DNA from: Emticicia soli
GTDB taxonomy: Bacteria > Bacteroidota > Bacteroidia > Cytophagales > Spirosomataceae
DNA: 64,000 nt
Direction of reading: 5' to 3'
Assembly (NCBI RefSeq): GCF_037860775.1
Contig: NZ_JBBEWC010000008.1
Span: forward strand, 62,001-126,000
A model generated the notes under the pieces. That model saw only the letters and a list, made by a program, of their open reading frames with translations. It did not search any database and was not told where the DNA came from. Below are positions 59,973 to 64,000 of this stretch, piece by piece; the first letter of the stretch is position 1; each line of letters begins with the position of its first letter. The translations under genes were made by a program, and so were the position numbers.

Positions 59973-60836
59973 ATGAAATCGTTTTTAATCCTACTTTTAG
60001 CAGGTGTGGTACTTTCTTGTGCCCCTGCTACGGCGCAGAAGCCAGAATTTAAAGAGCACATAAGTAAGCAATTTGATTTAAAAAAGCCTGCTAACCAAAC
60101 CGTGCTGGGTGTTTACAATATCGATGGAAACATCAAGGTTGAAAGCTATTCGGGTAGCAAAGTAATGATAGAAATAGACAAAACTATTTCAGGCAAAACA
60201 CAAGAGATCGTCAACGAAGGCAAGGCAGAGTTTCAAATGGAATATGCAGAAACAGGCGATAGTATTCTGGTTTACATAAAAGAGCCCTATTATTCAAGGC
60301 CTCATTCGGGTTCACGAAACCGTGAATGGCAACGAAGAATAGAGTACCGTGTTAACCTTAATTTTACAATAAAAGTCCCGGCCGACATCAACCTGCATGT
60401 ATCAACTGTAAACAATGGCGAAATTGATGTGAAAAATGTAACAGGGGCTATTAACGCCAAAAACATTAACGGAGGTATTGCATTGCTTAATGCCAAAGGC
60501 GCAACCGATGTGCATACAATCAATGGCGATGTAACGATTAATTACCTGACGAGCCCTCCTGAAAAATCATCGTATTATACGCTGAACGGAAACATCAGAG
60601 TAACGTATCCGGCATCGTTTTCGGGCGACTTACAATTCAAAAGTTTTAATGGCCAGTTCTTTACCGATTTCCCGACCGAAGTACTGGCGCCGGAAGTAAC
60701 TAAAAATACTGAGCATAAAGGCGATAGAACCGTCTATAAGCTCGATAAAAACACCTCAATCCGCATCGGAAACGGGGGCAGAAAATTCAAATTCGAAACG
60801 TTCAACGGAAACATTTATATTAAAAAACAATCGTAA
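59973..60836 (+). CDS. DUF4097-type envelope lipoprotein
   Basis: 287 residues; leader 'LILLLAGVVLSCAPATAQ' has a lipobox (LSC, Cys16) and also a possible type I cleavage. The body is a repetitive right-handed beta structure of the DUF4097 (putative adhesin) family: 'TVLGVYNIDGNIKVESYSGS', 'VSTVNNGEIDVKNVTGAINA' and 'NINGGIALLNAKGATDVHTI'. Such genes commonly follow ECF sigma/anti-sigma pairs in Bacteroidota; function unproven. It starts 22 bp after the anti-sigma gene. Confidence 0.85.
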   Translation: MKSFLILLLAGVVLSCAPATAQKPEFKEHISKQFDLKKPANQTVLGVYNIDGNIKVESYSGSKVMIEIDKTISGKTQEIVNEGKAEFQMEYAETGDSILVYIKEPYYSRPHSGSRNREWQRRIEYRVNLNFTIKVPADINLHVSTVNNGEIDVKNVTGAINAKNINGGIALLNAKGATDVHTINGDVTINYLTSPPEKSSYYTLNGNIRVTYPASFSGDLQFKSFNGQFFTDFPTEVLAPEVTKNTEHKGDRTVYKLDKNTSIRIGNGGRKFKFETFNGNIYIKKQS

Positions 60837-60838
60837 CA

Positions 60839-61669
60839 ATGAAAAAGAGTAAAATAATTATCGCTGGCTTAGTATTGATGTCGATTATTGGAATCAGACC
60901 CTTATTTGCACAAGGAGAAATAAAAGAACAATTGGTTGTGCCACTAAGCGACCCATCAAAACCAGGCTCATTAAGAGTAGAATTAATACACGGTTCTATC
61001 AAAATAGCAGGCTATGCAGGTAAAGAGGTAGTGATTGATGCCGAAACTACGCCTGTCAATAATAAAAGAGAAAGAGTAGACGAGTCGGCTAGCGGAATGA
61101 AGCGCATCACACCTCGTGGTGGTCTTGATTTAACAGCCGAAGAAAGAAACAATAAAGTAACCGTATCTTCTCACTCTGTTCGTCAACCCGTGAATCTGAC
61201 AATAAAAGTGCCTCAACAATTTTCGTTAAAAGTCAGCACAGTTAATAACGGCGACATTGTGATTGAAAACGTATCGGGCGAGTTGGAAATCAACAACGTA
61301 AACGGAGCAATTACTATGAACAACATTTCGGGGTCGGCCGTAGCCAATACAGTAAACGGTGTGCTGAAAGCCAATTTCAAGAGCGTAACCGATTCGCCGA
61401 TGGCCTTCACAACCCTAAACGGGAACGTTGATGTTACTTTTCCGGCAAATGCCAAGATGAATATAAAAGTAAAATCAGACCGTGGCGAAGTGTATAGCGA
61501 CTTCGATATGGATATTGATAAATCGGCCCCTAAGGGTGTGCGTAGCAACCAGAATGGTATGTATAAAGTGAGTGTCGATGAGTGGGTTCAAGGTAAAGTA
61601 AATGGCGGTGGCAGCGAGATAATGATGAAAAACATGCACGGCAATATTTACATCCGCAAAGCAAAATAA
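60839..61669 (+). CDS. DUF4097-type exported protein, paralogue
   Basis: 276 residues with signal peptide ('IIIAGLVLMSIIGIRPLFAQG'). Same repeat pattern as its neighbour: 'SLRVELIHGSIKIAGYAGKE', 'VSTVNNGDIVIENVSGELEI', 'NVNGAITMNNISGSAVANTV', and a C-terminal 'MMKNMHGNIYIRKAK'. It starts 2 bp after the stop of the preceding paralogue, so the four-gene unit from the sigma factor on is one operon. Lacks a lipobox, unlike its partner. Confidence 0.86.
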   Translation: MKKSKIIIAGLVLMSIIGIRPLFAQGEIKEQLVVPLSDPSKPGSLRVELIHGSIKIAGYAGKEVVIDAETTPVNNKRERVDESASGMKRITPRGGLDLTAEERNNKVTVSSHSVRQPVNLTIKVPQQFSLKVSTVNNGDIVIENVSGELEINNVNGAITMNNISGSAVANTVNGVLKANFKSVTDSPMAFTTLNGNVDVTFPANAKMNIKVKSDRGEVYSDFDMDIDKSAPKGVRSNQNGMYKVSVDEWVQGKVNGGGSEIMMKNMHGNIYIRKAK

Positions 61670-61709
61670 GAGTATCTTAAACTGCATTTAACAAAATTAT
61701 GAAAAGCAA

Positions 61710-61738
61710 GCAATCCGGCCGAGCATCTGCCGGATTGC
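61710..61738. terminator. Hairpin after the DUF4097 operon
   Basis: GCAATCCGG pairs with CCGGATTGC around an 11-nt loop, 40 bp after the stop codon. There is no T-tract, so it may be an mRNA-protecting hairpin rather than a classical terminator. Confidence 0.5.
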
Positions 61739-61861
61739 ACAATTAAAAAGATCTTTATTGGTTTATGTCTGCACAACTTGTTTTTTTTATAAAATATTGC
61801 TTATCTGAGTAACCATTTTCTTTCTCCATAGAATTAATGAAAAAATTAAAATTGGAGAAAA

Positions 61862-62332
61862 ATGAAGAAAACTTTTCTAATCCTTCTTTTATCAGTTTTA
61901 CTGACAAACATTCTGACACGCTCATTTGCAAAAGCCTATTTACCTGAAACTGATTCTACGAGCATAAGGTTAAGCATTCTGCAAAATATTAATGCTTATA
62001 GAGCTGCAAAAAACCTTAAACCTGTAATTCTTTTATCAGTTCTCAATGAAATAGCACATGAGCACAGTAAAGACATGAGCTTGGGTAAAGTTGCTTTTGG
62101 ACATGATGGATTCAGAAATCGTATAGATAAAATTAAACATTCGATGGGAAGTTTACGACCATGTGCTGAAAATGTTGCTTACGGACCCTTATCAGAGAGC
62201 CAGGTTGTAGAGCAATGGATAAAAAGTGAAAAGCATAGAGAGATTTTAGAAGGCGATTACAAACTGGCTGGTATAGGAATAGCAACAGATAAAATGGGAT
62301 ACCCTTATTTTACCCTTATTTTCGTTAACTGA
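61862..62332 (+). CDS. CAP-domain (SCP/PR1-like) secreted protein
   Basis: 156 residues. Hydrophobic leader 'TFLILLLSVLLTNILTRSFA'. CAP core: 'ILQNINAYRAAKNLKPVILL', 'NEIAHEHSKDMSLGKVAFGHDGF', 'CAENVAYGPL' with the conserved Glu, 'VVEQWIKSEKHREILEGDY' and 'YFTLIFV'. The His/Glu/His set is preserved. Bacterial CAP proteins are secreted and of unknown activity. Short for the family (single domain). Confidence 0.85.
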   Translation: MKKTFLILLLSVLLTNILTRSFAKAYLPETDSTSIRLSILQNINAYRAAKNLKPVILLSVLNEIAHEHSKDMSLGKVAFGHDGFRNRIDKIKHSMGSLRPCAENVAYGPLSESQVVEQWIKSEKHREILEGDYKLAGIGIATDKMGYPYFTLIFVN

Positions 62333-62463
62333 TGCACATTGCTTATAATTGAAATTTTTACAACCTTGCAGGGTAAATACGTATATGGTCGTTTTGTGAT
62401 GGAAAAGTAGTTTAAAATCTGGCCATACTGATACGAACGATGCTTTAACTTTACCCCTAACCA

Positions 62464-63903
62464 ATGAGAAAATTCCTTTTAAGCCTTAGCGCAGTTCTTT
62501 GTGTATGTTTGTCGGTTTATGCCCAAAGAGTAAAAAAGCCTAAACTTCCGCCAAGCAAAAGCAAGCAGATTCATACGTTCATTTCTAATATTCACCAAGA
62601 CGGACAATTTTCCGGTGCCTTATTAGTGGCCGAACAAGGGCGGCTTATCTACAAAAAAGCTTTTGGCTATGCCAACCGCCAAACCGAAGAGCTTTTTACG
62701 AACCAAACCCCGTGTTACATTGGCTCTATCAGCAAGCAGTTTACCGCAATGGGTATTATGGTGCTACAAGAATGCGGCAAACTCAACTACAATCAATCAA
62801 TCCGCAGTTTTTTTCCTGAGTTACCTCCATGCATGCAGCCTGTTACGGTTTTGCATTTGTTGCGCCACACAGGCGGCCTCGCCTTGTTTGGCGATTATCC
62901 AGACATGAACGAGCAAGATGTGTTTAATATGCTCGCAAAACAAGAAAGTCTACGCTTTAGCCCCGGTGATAAATTTGAGTATTGCAATGCCGGATACACG
63001 CTGCTGGGCATGATTATAGAAAAAGTATCGGGCGAGAGTCTTAACGATTTTCTTACTACAAATATCTTTGCGCCCATAGGTATGAAAAACACCTATGTAA
63101 ACAGCATGGCTTTAAGAGACCGCAAAAGAGCAACAGGCTATTATGTGTTTGGCGACGAAAACAACTACGATACTTTTGTAGGTGGCTCGGCCTCGGTGGT
63201 ATCAACCATTGAAGATATGTATCTGTGGGATAAAGCCTTAGCCAACCCGACTATTGTTTCGAAGAAAACCCTTGCGAAAGCCTTTGAGGCCGATAAACTC
63301 ACCAATCAGGACGAAATGTATGGAACAAAAGGCTATGGTTTCGGCTGGTTTGTGTCTCAGAAAAACGCAAAAAAAATAGTACAGCACGATGGTGGCTTTG
63401 GCGGATTCCGTTCTTACATAGAGCGCCAGCCTGAGCAGCAGAACACCATTATTTTTATTAGCAATGTTCGCCATTCAATCACGGGGCAGATACGTGAGGG
63501 TATCAACAATATTCTGGAAGGCAAACCCTATACAATTCCGAAAAGCTCATGGGCTAATAAACTCATTGAGCGTGCCAACAGCATAGGCATGGCCAATGCA
63601 ATAGCCGAATATAAACGCACAAAAAACACCGACGAAGGCCGCAGCTATTATTTCAACGAAAGCGAATTTAATTCGCTGGGCTATTACCTGATGCGCAACA
63701 AACGCATAGAAGATGCCATTAAGTTTTTTGTACTGAATACCGAAGAAAACCCAACATCGGCCAATGCTTTTGATAGCCTCGGCGAAGCCTACCTGAATGC
63801 CGGAATGAAAGAACTGTCGGAGCAAAGCTATAAAAAATCACGGGAGTTGAGCGAGGCTCGAAGTAGTACTCAGAAAACCTCTGAGAAAATTACTAAACAA
63901 TAG
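62464..63903 (+). CDS. Serine hydrolase (class C beta-lactamase/PBP-like) with TPR-like C-terminus
   Basis: 479 residues. Signal peptide 'LLSLSAVLCVCLSVYAQ'. S88-x-x-K91 ('YIGSISKQFTAMG'), Y173-x-N175 ('FEYCNAGYTLLG') and 'HDGGFGGFRSY' provide the three serine beta-lactamase/DD-peptidase motifs. Residues ~380-465 form a helical, TPR-like tail ('EDAIKFFVLNTEENPTSANAFDSLGEAYLN'). Activity could be D-alanyl-peptidase, esterase or another acyl hydrolase; resistance function is not implied. Periplasmic. Confidence 0.88.
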   Translation: MRKFLLSLSAVLCVCLSVYAQRVKKPKLPPSKSKQIHTFISNIHQDGQFSGALLVAEQGRLIYKKAFGYANRQTEELFTNQTPCYIGSISKQFTAMGIMVLQECGKLNYNQSIRSFFPELPPCMQPVTVLHLLRHTGGLALFGDYPDMNEQDVFNMLAKQESLRFSPGDKFEYCNAGYTLLGMIIEKVSGESLNDFLTTNIFAPIGMKNTYVNSMALRDRKRATGYYVFGDENNYDTFVGGSASVVSTIEDMYLWDKALANPTIVSKKTLAKAFEADKLTNQDEMYGTKGYGFGWFVSQKNAKKIVQHDGGFGGFRSYIERQPEQQNTIIFISNVRHSITGQIREGINNILEGKPYTIPKSSWANKLIERANSIGMANAIAEYKRTKNTDEGRSYYFNESEFNSLGYYLMRNKRIEDAIKFFVLNTEENPTSANAFDSLGEAYLNAGMKELSEQSYKKSRELSEARSSTQKTSEKITKQ

Positions 63904-63977
63904 GGGAGATAATGGAGCAGGCAAACAATAATTTGGCCGACAAGAAACGTTAATGGAAAGAATTAATAAAACATAAC

Positions 63978-64000
63978 GTGAAACGTATTATTGTAATCAA
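63978..64000 (+). CDS. Possible start of the next gene (cut by the window edge)
   Basis: GTG at 63978 opens VKRIIVI in the last 23 bases. The basic start and hydrophobic residues fit a gene start, but too little is visible to be sure. Confidence 0.2.

Noticed and set aside
62464..63903. Antibiotic-resistance beta-lactamase
   Set aside because: The motifs are shared with peptidases and esterases and the TPR-like tail is atypical for resistance enzymes.
63978..64000. Firm call of a new gene at the right edge
   Set aside because: Only seven codons visible; kept as a low-confidence entry.

Overview
The window looks like a chromosomal segment of a Bacteroidota member, most likely order Cytophagales (Spirosomaceae/Emticicia-like; the genus is a guess). 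Signs of this are a secreted protein with a C-terminal type IX secretion (Por) sorting domain, tRNA and membrane-gene promoters of the Bacteroidota form TTTG-N19/20-TAnnTTTG, SusC-free but lipoprotein-rich accessory content, PKD and DUF4097 envelope proteins, AT-rich non-coding DNA and few Shine-Dalgarno sites. Most of the window is ordinary chromosome; there is no phage, conjugative element, CRISPR array or intact transposase.

Layout. 1-8.7 kb: tail of a zinc alcohol dehydrogenase, fatty acid desaturase, a NarL-type two-component pair with a membrane protein, pyrE, a CNNM/CorC-type transporter and a Nudix hydrolase. 8.8-13.1 kb: a T9SS cargo protein and a DUF255 thioredoxin-domain protein. 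13.5-19.9 kb: the 5-oxoprolinase genes pxpB and pxpC-pxpA, separated by about 4 kb that holds a lone sigma region-2 protein, two orphan small genes and a class III-like ADH next to an esterase. 20-26 kb: MFS transporter, two glycosyltransferases, endonuclease III. 26-30 kb: a GDP-mannose 3,5-epimerase-like enzyme with an SGNH/AlgX-like protein and an MBOAT acyltransferase, suggesting a sugar-nucleotide/polysaccharide O-acylation locus. 30-33 kb: tRNA-Arg(UCU), three tandem copies of its 3' half plus terminator, and a small islet (SDR + Crp/Fnr regulator) ending at another degenerate copy. 33-46 kb: small membrane proteins behind an operator-rich promoter, a cytosine-deaminase-like amidohydrolase, ankyrin lipoprotein, zinc-ribbon/YbjQ protein, AraC-SDR pair, a YhcG nuclease broken by one stop codon, DinB-like protein, PKD lipoprotein, tag and lepB. 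46.5-57.3 kb: a Nudix-type regulator divergent from a catabolic run (two secreted carboxylesterases, a large Abhydrolase_10 protein, a CitMHS carboxylate transporter, a split AtuA pair). 57.7-64 kb: RibD/DHFR-like reductase, ECF sigma/anti-sigma operon with two DUF4097 proteins, CAP-domain protein and a serine hydrolase.

The most striking non-genic content is the density of dispersed palindromic repeats in intergenic DNA: a 181-bp MITE-like element (two copies), a six-copy 'accacggag' family, a 29-bp perfect palindrome (two copies), a ~140-bp inverted repeat found immediately after two stop codons, two ~165-171-bp long palindromes, and a 103-bp tandem array. A GC-rich ~15-bp segment appears to have been inserted into several of these and into the tRNA-derived repeats. 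The best candidates for something undescribed are the tRNA-half array with its islet, these repeat families, and the esterase-to-AtuA catabolic cluster with its putative operator.
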